Of a DNA stretch of 64,000 nt, positions 17,073 through 26,034 are shown piece by piece (position 1 is the first letter of the stretch; each line of letters starts with the position of its first letter). Both the position numbers and the translations under genes were made by a program. Origin of the DNA: Paenibacillus endoradicis (GTDB lineage Bacteria > Bacillota > Bacilli > Paenibacillales > Paenibacillaceae); assembly GCF_024721975.1 (NCBI RefSeq), contig NZ_JANQBB010000010.1, positions 124,001 to 188,000 of the forward strand, given 5' to 3'. The notes under the pieces are model-generated. The model was not told the origin of the DNA, ran no database searches, and saw only the letters and a list, made by a program, of their open reading frames with translations.

Positions 17073-18682
17073 CACAAAAGCAGGTGAAAAACATTACTAA
17101 TGAATTAACTAATGAAAATCATACTCCGTTTTTTTTTTATTATCCTCGAACTGTAATAGAGTTATCCAAATGGATAGCAAGCAAATCTAATGATTATTCA
17201 ATCGAAAGCAGTTTGATTTTAATTGTAACAACAGGTAAATGTATCGTATCCACATCAAGTGATCAGCTAATTGTTCAAGCTGGCAATGTGGCTCATTTTA
17301 ATAACGCTGCATCCATAACCCTTGTTGAGAAATCGCAGCTTCAAGGTGTAGTAATAGAATATGTTACAGCTGGGGTAAGTAATAAGAAAGAGTCTCCTTT
17401 CCAACAAGGATTAATGATAGAACACGCGTCAACTAGATTAGTTCAATTAGCGGATCAACTATTAGAGCAATGGAATATTCAAAACTACGAAACTGCCTTC
17501 TCTATCCAGCAAGTTTTTTCAGATCTACTTGCTGAGCTATATCGTAATTCGCAGCTTAATATAAATGATAAGAGTGAGGATTGGTTGCAAAAGATACTTC
17601 TTTATATAGGGAAAAGGTATAATTCAACGATTACTAGAAGTGATATGGCCGAACTTGCTGGTGTGAGCCCAGAACATTTCTCTAGAGTATTTCACAAAGA
17701 AATTGGTCAGACGTTTAATTCTCATTTAAATTTACTTCGTATAAGAAAAGCGCAGCAGCTATTGTTGACTCAGCAGTTTAATTTGTCTCAACTGGCATTG
17801 GAAGTGGGTTATGAGGAAGGCACCTATCTTAGTAGAAAATTTAAGCAGGTAGTAGGGACTTCTCCTTCAGTATATATTCGTAAGGAAAAGAGGGTAGTTT
17901 CATTAAATTATAACTACACAGCATGCTTAAGAGCACTGGGAATTATGCCTGAGCTTGCTCCTTATTCACACTGGTTAGCGAGTCGTGAACATATTCCACA
18001 GTCCAAGCATTTATCCATCGAGCATATGAGTTTTGACACTGCATGTGAGGCGATTACAGCAGTAAGACCTGATGTTATTATCAATTACTGTATAGAACAA
18101 GAGAATGCAGCTATGCTGCCAATTGCTCCTGTTATTGCTATTCCATTTCGCCAAATGTGCTGGAGAGACCAATTTCATTTAATAAGTGAGGTGGTAAATA
18201 GGAGAAACCAAGCAGATGTTTGGCTGCAGAAATATGATGATCTCTGCTTGGATCTAAATAACGATTTAAATAGAAGAAACACGACTCGGGGCTCTGCTAT
18301 CGTATGGGAATTTGGAGATCAGAAAGTGTATTGCTATGATTCTAGCTATGGTCGTGGATGTCATATTTTATATGGAGAATTGAACTACCATAGACCTGAT
18401 CTTTTAATGAAAGAAAAAATTAACGAGCGAGGCTACTTGGAGAAGAATATAGAAGATATAGTATTATATCCAGCAGATGTTATTATTTTTCTTAATTTGC
18501 CTTATAGTTTGGAAGAAAAACTAAAATTCAAAAGATTAACAGCTTCTGATAATTGGCTAAAACTTGATGCGGTTCGTAACAAGCAAGTTCATTTCTTAAA
18601 GGAGTCGTCTATGTTTTACGGTTTTGATCCTCTTTCATCACTCGCACAGATTGAAAAATTAAGTGAGGTTTTGACATCATAA
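17063..18682 (+). CDS. AraC-family regulator fused to a siderophore-binding domain (Btr-like)
   Basis: A roughly 540-residue cytosolic regulator. It has an N-terminal cupin-like arm (to about 150), an AraC-type double helix-turn-helix (about 175-275, ending GYEEGTYLSRKFKQVVGTSPSVYI-like in the family pattern) and a C-terminal domain related to periplasmic iron-siderophore binding proteins (LRALGIMPELAPY, then RPDVIINY). This is the layout of B. subtilis Btr, which senses ferri-bacillibactin and activates its uptake genes. The start is uncertain: the ATG at 17063 lies inside the Fur box at the expected transcript start (leaderless), GTG 17084 overlaps its own AGG, and AGGTG at 17082 is best spaced for an ATT at 17093. 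A siderophore-binding lipoprotein follows. Confidence 0.88.
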   Translation: MIITQKQVKNITNELTNENHTPFFFYYPRTVIELSKWIASKSNDYSIESSLILIVTTGKCIVSTSSDQLIVQAGNVAHFNNAASITLVEKSQLQGVVIEYVTAGVSNKKESPFQQGLMIEHASTRLVQLADQLLEQWNIQNYETAFSIQQVFSDLLAELYRNSQLNINDKSEDWLQKILLYIGKRYNSTITRSDMAELAGVSPEHFSRVFHKEIGQTFNSHLNLLRIRKAQQLLLTQQFNLSQLALEVGYEEGTYLSRKFKQVVGTSPSVYIRKEKRVVSLNYNYTACLRALGIMPELAPYSHWLASREHIPQSKHLSIEHMSFDTACEAITAVRPDVIINYCIEQENAAMLPIAPVIAIPFRQMCWRDQFHLISEVVNRRNQADVWLQKYDDLCLDLNNDLNRRNTTRGSAIVWEFGDQKVYCYDSSYGRGCHILYGELNYHRPDLLMKEKINERGYLEKNIEDIVLYPADVIIFLNLPYSLEEKLKFKRLTASDNWLKLDAVRNKQVHFLKESSMFYGFDPLSSLAQIEKLSEVLTS

Positions 18683-18744
18683 AAGTATATAGTGCATATC
18701 ACTTTTTGACATGGTCATATTGGGGATTCCTCTGTAAAATGATT

Positions 18745-18763
18745 GAGAATGATAATCATTATA
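18745..18763 (+). promoter_or_regulatory. Fur box before the siderophore-binding lipoprotein
   Basis: GAGAATGATAATCATTATA matches the classic 19-bp Fur box GATAATGATAATCATTATC at 17 of 19 positions. It lies just after a TAAAAT (-10-like, 18735-18740) and before the GGAGG at 18771, so it should give iron repression separate from the upstream copy. Confidence 0.85.
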
Positions 18764-18784
18764 TATTATAGGAGGAATACAATC

Positions 18785-19795
18785 TTGAGTAGCAATATAA
18801 AGTGGTATAGAAGGCTTGGCATGTTACTAATCGTTACAATGTTGGCGTTAACTGTGGTAGCTTGCGGGAGTAAGAATGGTGATCAATCTACAGAAGGAAA
18901 TTCTAATCAACAAAATACATCTGAGGTTGTAACAGATGAGACAACCAATGATGAAGAACAGGATTTCAAAATTATTACGACTGTTAATGGTGAAATAAAA
19001 GTTCCTTCACATCCTAAGAGAATTGTCGCAGAAGAATATTTGGGAAGCTTAATCGCTCTTGACGTAATTCCAGTAGGTGCACCAGGATTGACGCTTGATA
19101 ATATGTATTTTAAGGAAGCTTTAACAGGGGTAGTAGATACAGGAGCTTATGGCCAAATGTCATCTGAACAGATTTTTGAGCTACAGCCTGATCTTATTAT
19201 TTCAGGAATAGCGGAAAATTATGAAGTATTAAGTAAAATCGCTCCAACCATCACAATACCGTATGGTGATTTGAAAAACGCACATGAAGAGCTTACTTAT
19301 TTTGGAGAGCTACTTGGTATGGAACAAGAAGCGAAAGATTGGTTAGCTAATTATGATCAAATTATTGCTGAAGCTAAGCAAAAAGTCGATGAGGCTATTC
19401 CTGCAGATGCCTCGTTCAGCATAATTGAAAACACCGCTGGATCAACATATGCATATGGAGATAATTTTGGACGTGGCGGACAAGCTGTGTATCAGGCTTT
19501 AGGTCGCAAGCCACCTGCTGCAATTGCAGATCATATTATGGAGAAACAATGGGCTGAAATTTCTGAAGAAACGTTACCACAGTATGCGGGCGATTATATC
19601 ATTTTGACCTCTAACGATAGGACGCTAGAAGATTATAAAGCTGACCCAATTTGGTCAAGTCTTCCTGCCGTTCAAAATAATCGAGTGTTCGTATGGAAAG
19701 AGGAAGTTTCTTGGTATTATGATCCAATAGCAATTTTGAGTCAAACCGAGCAATTAACGGATTGGTTGACAGGTCTTCATAAAGATAACAACTAA
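18785..19795 (+). CDS. Iron-siderophore ABC transporter substrate-binding lipoprotein
   Basis: A 336-residue FhuD/BtuF-type binding protein. The signal peptide ends in a lipobox, LTVVAC, with Cys27 as lipid anchor. A Ser/Thr/Asn-rich linker precedes the binding domain, which has SHPKRIVAEEY-like family features and late ADHIMEKQWAEIS and DPIAILSQTEQL. It is predicted to capture ferric siderophore at the outer face of the membrane. The TTG at 18785 is chosen for its AGGAGG at 18770; an upstream in-frame start at 18743 would lie inside the Fur box. No permease or ATPase genes follow, so the partners are elsewhere. Confidence 0.92.
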   Translation: MSSNIKWYRRLGMLLIVTMLALTVVACGSKNGDQSTEGNSNQQNTSEVVTDETTNDEEQDFKIITTVNGEIKVPSHPKRIVAEEYLGSLIALDVIPVGAPGLTLDNMYFKEALTGVVDTGAYGQMSSEQIFELQPDLIISGIAENYEVLSKIAPTITIPYGDLKNAHEELTYFGELLGMEQEAKDWLANYDQIIAEAKQKVDEAIPADASFSIIENTAGSTYAYGDNFGRGGQAVYQALGRKPPAAIADHIMEKQWAEISEETLPQYAGDYIILTSNDRTLEDYKADPIWSSLPAVQNNRVFVWKEEVSWYYDPIAILSQTEQLTDWLTGLHKDNN

Positions 19796-20068
19796 TAGAG
19801 GTAGTTCAATTATAACAATCTTCTCATTTTCATGTTCTTTTAAGGTGAAGTGGGTATAGTCTGATTAAACCATTCAATACTTCCCTGATTTGCATGTGTT
19901 TAGCTTTGCATATAGTTAATGATTTGCCACAAGCGCAACAGTTATCAATATCGATAGCGTAAGTGGCGGATCTTAGCTACGATTAAGGGCAATGGTTTAG
20001 AACGTAATAATGTTGGAAATAAAATCGTCACAAATTATCAGAAAATTCTAAATTAACTAAAATCTATT
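19796..20068. other. Intergenic region, no gene seen
   Basis: About 270 bases between the siderophore-binding lipoprotein and the hpf promoter. No convincing reading frame, RNA gene or strong terminator was found. Confidence 0.5.
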
Positions 20069-20097
20069 TTGTATATGTTCTTTGCATATGATATAAT
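20069..20097 (+). promoter_or_regulatory. SigA-type promoter of hpf
   Basis: TTGTAT (20069-20074) and TATAAT (20092-20097) are 17 bases apart, and AAAGGAGG follows 15 nt later. Confidence 0.7.
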
Positions 20098-20123
20098 AAG
20101 AACATGTAAAGGAGGAGTGCCAC

Positions 20124-20672
20124 ATGAACTACAATATCCGAGGACAACGCGTTCAAGTTACCGATGCACTAAGGGACTACACTGAGAAGAAACTCAGCAG
20201 GTTGGAGAAATATTTCGATCCTTCGATCACCTCCGAAGTAAACGTTACACTTACAGTTACAAAAGGACAACATACGGTGGAGGTTACGATACCAACATCT
20301 GGACTAATCCTTCGAGCAGAAGAAAAAAGTGAGGATATGTACTCATCCATTGATCTAGTAGTTGATAAGTTAGAGCGTCAAATCCGTAAACACAAAACTA
20401 AATTGAATCGTAAATTCCGCCAAGCTAGCGGATCGAAAGCACTATTCCGTGAAAATTCTACTTCAGTATCTGTACTGGAGGATGAGGAGGAAGATTTCGA
20501 GCTTGTCCGTACGAAGAGCTTTACATTTAAGCCAATGGACATAGAAGAAGCGATACTTCAAATGAATATGTTAGGTCACGAATTCTTCGTATTCTCTAAT
20601 TCTGATAGCAAATCAGTTAACGTCGTCTATAAACGTAACGATGGAAAATACGGATTAATAGAACAAGGATAA
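20124..20672 (+). CDS. hpf: Ribosome hibernation promoting factor, long form
   Basis: A 182-residue long HPF that inactivates 70S ribosomes by forming 100S dimers in stationary phase or stress. The N-terminal S30AE/RaiA domain covers residues 1 to about 100 (MNYNIRGQRVQVTDALRDY start, KLNRKFRQ end). A variable linker leads to the C-terminal dimerisation domain from about residue 125 (VRTKSFTFKPMD, LGHEFFVF, VVYKRNDGKYGLIE). AAAGGAGG is well placed. In Bacilli the gene commonly lies just upstream of secA and prfB, as here. It has its own promoter and terminator. Confidence 0.96.
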   Translation: MNYNIRGQRVQVTDALRDYTEKKLSRLEKYFDPSITSEVNVTLTVTKGQHTVEVTIPTSGLILRAEEKSEDMYSSIDLVVDKLERQIRKHKTKLNRKFRQASGSKALFRENSTSVSVLEDEEEDFELVRTKSFTFKPMDIEEAILQMNMLGHEFFVFSNSDSKSVNVVYKRNDGKYGLIEQG

Positions 20673-20687
20673 ATAATGAAATTATCA

Positions 20688-20735
20688 GGTATCTCTGAGT
20701 TTGCTACTACGGTAGCATTTCAGAGATACCTTTTT
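20688..20735 (+). terminator. Intrinsic terminator of hpf
   Basis: GGTATCTCTGA pairs perfectly with TCAGAGATACC, followed by TTTTT. Confidence 0.92.
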
Positions 20736-20986
20736 GGTTACAATAGATGCTCAGTAGGACTAATAATAAATTATCGTTACAACTAGTATAGATAGAAACA
20801 AGGGATTTATATTTCATTATGGTGAAAATCATATCTATCGGAATAGAAAGTATTGGAATGATACAGAACATTAGATGAAACGATATAATAGAGACAAAAT
20901 AGAATATAATAACGTCAAATGATATTGGACAATTGTAGGACCTTAATCTCCATCTACCTACAATAGTTGGTAGATGGAGATTTTTT
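20736..20986 (+). other. Orphan terminator hairpin in the hpf-secA gap, possible small RNA
   Basis: A 14-bp perfect stem (20945-20958 with 20969-20982) and TTTTTT form a strong intrinsic terminator about 210 nt after the hpf terminator, with no gene between them. TATAAT occurs at 20884-20889 and again at 20905-20910, though no good -35 sits at 17 nt. A small RNA of roughly 70-100 nt ending here is possible; otherwise it is a backup terminator insulating secA. Confidence 0.45.
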
Positions 20987-21121
20987 AACGTTCAACCCAT
21001 CATGTGGTCATAGTATGTTACCGATTTCGTTAAAAATTATTAATCATACCGATCACTGTGTCATAGTAACTAGTAAATGCGTTATTTTTCCTTAAAATGG
21101 TTATAACAAAAAGGGGATAGA

Positions 21122-21150
21122 TTGCGATTATAACTACAAACTGTTACAAT
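21122..21150 (+). promoter_or_regulatory. Probable secA promoter
   Basis: TTGCGA (21122-21127) and TACAAT (21145-21150) are 17 bases apart, 37 nt before the secA ATG. Confidence 0.5.
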
Positions 21151-21187
21151 CTTTAACATAAAGACGTACTATCGGAAGGGGAAAGCC

Positions 21188-23698
21188 ATGCTTGGATTGG
21201 TGAAAAAAATATTTGGTGATTTTAATGAAAAAGAAGTAAAACGATTTACGAAGATCGTTGAGCAAATAAACAAAATGGAACCACAGTACTTGGCGTTATC
21301 CGATGAACAACTACAAGCGAAGACCGGCGAATTCCAAGAAAGAGTTGCCAAAGGTGAAGAACTAACAGATCTATTACCTGAAGCATTTGCAACTGTACGT
21401 GAAGCATCCAAGCGCGTATTGAATATGCGTCATTTTGACGTTCAATTAATAGGTGGTATGGTGCTTCATGAAGGTAAAATAGCAGAGATGAAAACAGGTG
21501 AAGGTAAAACGTTAGTTGCGACCCTACCCGTTTATCTAAATGCTCTTGCTGGTAAAGGTGTACACGTTATTACGGTCAATGGTTACTTGGCAGAACGTGA
21601 TAGTATTTTAATGGGACAACTATATAATTTCCTTGGCTTAACAGTTGGTTGTAATTTGCATGGTTTGACGCATGCTCAGAAACAAGAAGCTTATGCATGT
21701 GATATTACTTACGGAACGAACAATGAGTTCGGTTTCGATTACTTGCGCGATAACATGGTTTTATACAAAGAGCAGATGGTACAACGTCCATTGTTCTTTG
21801 CAATCATAGATGAGGTTGACTCCATTCTAGTCGATGAAGCGCGTACGCCGCTTATTATTTCCGGACAAGCTGCTAAGTCTACAGAATTATACGATGCGGC
21901 ACAACGACTTGTGTCTCGTATGGTACCTGAAGAAGACTTTACAATTGATATTAAATTAAGAAATGTCATGCTTACTGAAGCTGGTGTTACGAAAGGTGAA
22001 CGTGCTTTCGGTATCGATAACTTATTCGATCACGCGAACGTTACGATCAACCATCATATCCAACAAGCTTTGAAAGCTAACAATATTATGAAACGTGATG
22101 TTGATTACGTTGTTGAGAATGATGAAGTTATTATCGTTGATGAATTCACGGGTCGTCTAATGGCTGGTCGTCGTTATAGCGATGGATTGCATCAAGCGAT
22201 TGAAGCGAAAGAAAATTTGAAAGTGCAAAACGAAAGTATGACACTTGCTACGATTACTTTCCAAAACTACTTCCGTATGTATCGTAAACTAGGTGGTATG
22301 ACTGGTACAGCGAAAACAGAGGAAGAAGAGTTCCGTAAAATTTATGGTCTAGACGTTATTCAAGTTCCTACTAACCGTTCTATGATTCGTAAAGATCTTC
22401 CCGATGTTGTTTACAAAACAATTAAAGGTAAGTTCAAAGCAGTTGTAGATGAAATCGTTGAACGTCATAAAACGAATCAGCCTGTACTAGTAGGTACAAT
22501 TTCAATTGAAAACTCCGAAGTACTTGCAGAAATGTTGAAACGCCGCGGTGTGCAACATAAAGTATTGAATGCGAAGTTCCATGCAGAGGAAGCAGAAATC
22601 ATTACTCGTGCTGGACAACCAGGTTCTGTTACGATTGCAACGAATATGGCCGGTCGTGGTACTGATATTTTGCTTGGTGACAATGTTGCTGATAACGGTG
22701 GACTACACATTATTGGTACAGAACGTCATGAAAGCCGTCGTATTGATAATCAGCTACGTGGTCGTGCTGGTCGCCAAGGTGACCCTGGTTCTTCTCAATT
22801 CTATTTATCGCTTGAAGATGAATTAATGCGTCGCTTCGGCGCTGAAAATATTATGACAATGATGGATCGTCTTGGTCTGGATGAGGATCAACCTATCGAG
22901 AGTCGTATGATTACAAGAGCTGTTGAATCTGCACAGAAACGTGTCGAGGGTAATAACTTTGATACACGTAAAGTCGTCTTGCAATATGATGACGTGATGA
23001 ATCAACAACGTGAAGTTATCTACAAGCAACGCCGTGATATTTTAGAGTCTGAAAATATTCGTGAAGAAGTTATGAATATGATCAAACCAGTCATTGAACG
23101 TACTGTAGATGCTCATTGTTTAGAAGATATTCCTGAGGATTGGGATCTACAATCCATTGTAGAGTTCGTGCAAGCGAACTTGCTTGATGAAGGTGTCTTA
23201 ACTCGTGAAGAGATTTGGGGCAAAGAAAAAGACGCTATTGTTGACGTTATCTACAATAAAGTAGCAGCGGCGTATGATGTTCGTGAAGAGCAATTAGGCG
23301 AAACAACAATGCGTGAATTTGAAAAAGTTGTTGTTCTTCGTGCAGTTGATTCCAAATGGATGGATCATATCGATGCGATGGATCAATTACGCCAAGGTAT
23401 CCACTTGCGTGCATATGGTGGTACTGATCCACTTCGCGAGTATCAATTCGAAGGGTTTGAAATGTTCCACGGCATGGTCGAAAGCATTCAAGAAGAAGTT
23501 TCCAAGTATATTATGAAAGCACGAGTGGAAAGTAATCTTGAACGTCAAGAAGTTGTGAAAGGTCAAACCTCATCAACAAGTGGCGGTGGTGAAGATGCTA
23601 CTAAAAAACCAGTTCGCCGTGATGACCGTGTAGGCCGTAACGATATATGTCCGTGTGGTAGTGGTAAGAAATATAAACAATGTCATGGTATGAGCTAA
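21188..23698 (+). CDS. secA: Preprotein translocase ATPase SecA
   Basis: The motor of the Sec export pathway, 836 residues, full length. Walker A is MKTGEGKT (about 101-108); [19 protein letters not shown] follows at about 208, then the preprotein cross-linking domain, GTISIENSE, the second nucleotide-binding domain with NMAGRGTDI and [11 protein letters not shown], the helical scaffold and wing. The end carries the zinc-binding SEC-C motif ([18 protein letters not shown]) that contacts SecB or the ribosome. GGAAGGGGAA precedes the ATG. prfB follows 42 bases later with no terminator, as in many Firmicutes. Confidence 0.98.
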   Translation: MLGLVKKIFGDFNEKEVKRFTKIVEQINKMEPQYLALSDEQLQAKTGEFQERVAKGEELTDLLPEAFATVREASKRVLNMRHFDVQLIGGMVLHEGKIAEMKTGEGKTLVATLPVYLNALAGKGVHVITVNGYLAERDSILMGQLYNFLGLTVGCNLHGLTHAQKQEAYACDITYGTNNEFGFDYLRDNMVLYKEQMVQRPLFFAIIDEVDSILVDEARTPLIISGQAAKSTELYDAAQRLVSRMVPEEDFTIDIKLRNVMLTEAGVTKGERAFGIDNLFDHANVTINHHIQQALKANNIMKRDVDYVVENDEVIIVDEFTGRLMAGRRYSDGLHQAIEAKENLKVQNESMTLATITFQNYFRMYRKLGGMTGTAKTEEEEFRKIYGLDVIQVPTNRSMIRKDLPDVVYKTIKGKFKAVVDEIVERHKTNQPVLVGTISIENSEVLAEMLKRRGVQHKVLNAKFHAEEAEIITRAGQPGSVTIATNMAGRGTDILLGDNVADNGGLHIIGTERHESRRIDNQLRGRAGRQGDPGSSQFYLSLEDELMRRFGAENIMTMMDRLGLDEDQPIESRMITRAVESAQKRVEGNNFDTRKVVLQYDDVMNQQREVIYKQRRDILESENIREEVMNMIKPVIERTVDAHCLEDIPEDWDLQSIVEFVQANLLDEGVLTREEIWGKEKDAIVDVIYNKVAAAYDVREEQLGETTMREFEKVVVLRAVDSKWMDHIDAMDQLRQGIHLRAYGGTDPLREYQFEGFEMFHGMVESIQEEVSKYIMKARVESNLERQEVVKGQTSSTSGGGEDATKKPVRRDDRVGRNDICPCGSGKKYKQCHGMS

Positions 23699-23740
23699 TA
23701 TCATACGACAAGACCAATAGTTTGAGGTGAAGGTATTTCT

Positions 23741-24848
23741 ATGTTAGATATTACTTTAAAGCAAGATTTACGTGAAATAGCTAATCGATTACAGACGCTT
23801 AGGGGGTCTCTTTGACTTAGAGATAAAGCATGATATTATTGCTAACTTTGAGGAAAAGATGTCCATGCCCGATTTCTGGGATGACAATATGCGCGCGCAA
23901 GGCGTGATCGCTGAATTGAACGCTGTGAAATCAGTTGTTGAAGATTATAATAGCTTTGAAACTAGTCATCAAGAGTTAATGATGATACTGGAACTTGTTG
24001 AGGAAGACGAAGATGAGGATATGGTAGCCGAACTAACGCAAGGTTTAGCCACTCTTCAAGAGAAACTTTCTGCCTACGAACTACAGCTATTATTGAATCA
24101 ACCTTATGATAAATTGAATGCGATATTAGAATTACATCCAGGAGCTGGTGGTACCGAGTCGCAAGATTGGGGGCTAATGCTTTATCGTATGTATACTCGT
24201 TGGGCTGAGAAACGCGGTTTCAAAGTCGAATTGCTAGACTACCTTCCAGGCGATGAAGCAGGTATTAAGAGCGTGAGTATATTAGTTAAAGGATTTAATG
24301 CCTATGGTTACTTGAAAGCAGAGAAAGGTGTTCATCGATTAGTTCGAATCTCACCGTTCGATTCTGCTGGTCGTCGCCATACGTCATTTGCATCTTGTGA
24401 TGTCGTTCCAGAAATTGATGATACGATCGAAATAGATATTCGTTCGGAAGACTTGAAAGTTGATACGTACCGTGCAAGTGGTGCAGGTGGTCAGCATGTC
24501 AATAAGACCGAATCAGCTATTCGTATTACGCATATTCCTTCTGGGATTATTGTAGCTTGTCAGCAGGAACGTTCTCAAATTGCAAACCGTGATCGTGCTA
24601 TGAAAACTTTACGTTCTAAGTTATATGAGCGTAAAATTGAAGAGCAAATGAAGGAGCTTGCAGAGATCCGCGGCGATCAATCTGATATTGCTTGGGGAAG
24701 TCAAATTCGCTCTTACGTGTTCCATCCTTATAGCATGGTCAAGGATCATCGTACATCTGTAGAAACAGGTAACGTTAATGCAGTAATGGATGGCGATATT
24801 GATATGTTTATAGATGGTTACTTACGTAATCAAATTCGTCATCAGTAA
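23741..24848 (+). CDS. prfB: Peptide chain release factor 2, programmed +1 frameshift
   Basis: RF2 recognises UAA and UGA stops. The gene is in two frames: 23741-23812 encodes 24 residues and runs into an in-frame TGA at 23813; after a +1 shift translation continues from 23814 to 24848, giving 368 residues. Joined, the sequence runs RLQTLRGSL then DLEIKHD, the normal family N-terminus. The GGQ peptidyl-hydrolysis motif lies in [14 protein letters not shown], with the stop-reading region ([13 protein letters not shown]) before it. The frame change is autoregulation, not a sequencing error, since the shift signal is complete. Low RF2 slows termination at TGA and allows the shift. Confidence 0.97.
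23801..23816 (+). promoter_or_regulatory. RF2 programmed frameshift site
   Basis: AGGGGG, an internal Shine-Dalgarno sequence, lies just before TCT CTT TGA C. The slippery CTT followed by TGA and C is the conserved RF2 shift signal. Confidence 0.97.
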
Positions 24849-24863
24849 GAAGTTTATATGCGT

Positions 24864-24903
24864 GGAGAGTTTTTACACAATCGTGTAGAAACTCTCCTTT
24901 TTT
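24864..24903 (+). terminator. Intrinsic terminator of secA-prfB
   Basis: GGAGAGTTTTTACAC pairs with GTGTAGAAACTCTCC (one mismatch) around AATC, followed by TTTTTT. Confidence 0.9.
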
Positions 24904-24929
24904 ACATAAGAAAGGTTGGTATACTCACC

Positions 24930-25808
24930 ATGAAGCAACAAATTAGACATGTAGCAAAACGTTCACTGTCTCCTTCTATGCAAATTACATGGAATATCGT
25001 CCAAGTCATTATTGGATCTTTTATTTTGGCACTTAGTTTTAATTTGTTTCTGTTGCCACATGGTATAGCATCTGGAGGAGTATCAGGAATTTCGATTCTT
25101 GTTGAAAGGCAGCTACATATTCCGCCGGCGATTACGCAGTGGACGCTAAATATACCTTTATTTATTGCGGCTATTTGGCTTCTTGGCAAGAAATTCGGAG
25201 CTAAGTCTATCTTAGGTTCGATTGTATTTCCGTTGTTCGTACTTCTTACTTCCCATTTACCAGTACCTACTGATAATCCGATACTAGCATCTATTTATGG
25301 TGGTATTGGCGTAGGGATTGGTCTTGCAATCGTCTATCGCGGTGGAGGTTCAACCGGAGGGTTAGATCTTGCTGCTCAAATGTTACATAGATTAACTGGT
25401 ATTCCGTATAATCTTGCGGTCGTTTGTTTTGATGGTGCAGTGATAATTGCAGCTGCGATTATCATTTCACCTGAGCTGTCTCTCTACGCGCTAATTTCAC
25501 TATTTGTAACAAGTAAAAGTATTGACTTTGTTCAAAATGGACTACAGTTATCAAAGGTAGCTTTTATTATAAGCGAGCAAACGGAGCAATTAGAACAAGC
25601 AATATTGCATGAACTTAATCGTGGTTTGACAAAATTAGAAGGTACTGGCGGATATACAGGTAACCCACGTAATGTCATTATGGTGGTCGTTGCTCAGAAT
25701 GAAGTGTCCAAGCTGAAAAGAACTGTAGCGAAGCTTGATCCTACAGCATTTATTATCATAAGTAATACAGGCGAAGTGCTTGGTGAGGGATTTAAATCTT
25801 ACCAATAA
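24930..25808 (+). CDS. YitT-family membrane protein (DUF161/DUF2179)
   Basis: A 292-residue protein with five or six membrane segments in the first 190 residues (LPHGIASGGVSGISI and YRGGGSTGGLDLAAQM are family motifs), then a cytosolic DUF2179 domain (about 210-290, RGLTKLEGTGGYTGNPRNVI). Such proteins are common in Firmicutes; the DUF2179 part is ferredoxin-like and may bind a ligand, but the transported or sensed substrate is unknown. The ATG at 24930 is chosen because an upstream in-frame ATG at 24858 would place the start in the prfB terminator hairpin. Confidence 0.9.
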   Translation: MKQQIRHVAKRSLSPSMQITWNIVQVIIGSFILALSFNLFLLPHGIASGGVSGISILVERQLHIPPAITQWTLNIPLFIAAIWLLGKKFGAKSILGSIVFPLFVLLTSHLPVPTDNPILASIYGGIGVGIGLAIVYRGGGSTGGLDLAAQMLHRLTGIPYNLAVVCFDGAVIIAAAIIISPELSLYALISLFVTSKSIDFVQNGLQLSKVAFIISEQTEQLEQAILHELNRGLTKLEGTGGYTGNPRNVIMVVVAQNEVSKLKRTVAKLDPTAFIIISNTGEVLGEGFKSYQ

Positions 25809-25846
25809 TTGAAGGAAAACAAGGCGGATATATCCATTAATGCGCG

Positions 25847-25883
25847 TTGTATTTTTATAAATATGGATGTATAATAATACAGT
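25847..25883 (+). promoter_or_regulatory. argC promoter with ARG-box-like operator
   Basis: TTGTAT (25847-25852) and TATAAT (25870-25875) are 17 bases apart. ATGTATAATAATACAGT at 25867-25883 resembles one ARG box (ATGAATAATTATTCANT pattern, 14 of 17 by eye), covering the -10, so arginine-bound ArgR/AhrC could block the promoter. The leader to argC is about 150 nt. Confidence 0.6.
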
Positions 25884-26034
25884 AATAAGCATATTCTCTT
25901 TCATACTTATATATTGTAAAATAAAGTGTTGGGTAAATTTAGGTAATCTCAAAGAAGTTGTACAATTGGCTTAATTTGAGGATGAAAATATAGATAAGGT
26001 CTACATAAATAATAACTAGAGGGGAAGCGATAGT

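Noticed and set aside
23805..23820. Sequencing error or pseudogene in prfB
   Set aside because: The frame change sits exactly at the conserved RF2 shift signal and the rest of the gene is intact.
24858..24929. Upstream in-frame start for the YitT-family gene
   Set aside because: It would place the first 24 codons on the prfB terminator hairpin, and the added residues are not membrane-protein-like.
25884..26034. T-box or arginine riboswitch in the argC leader
   Set aside because: No T-box sequence, specifier loop or terminator/antiterminator pair was found in the leader of about 150 bases.
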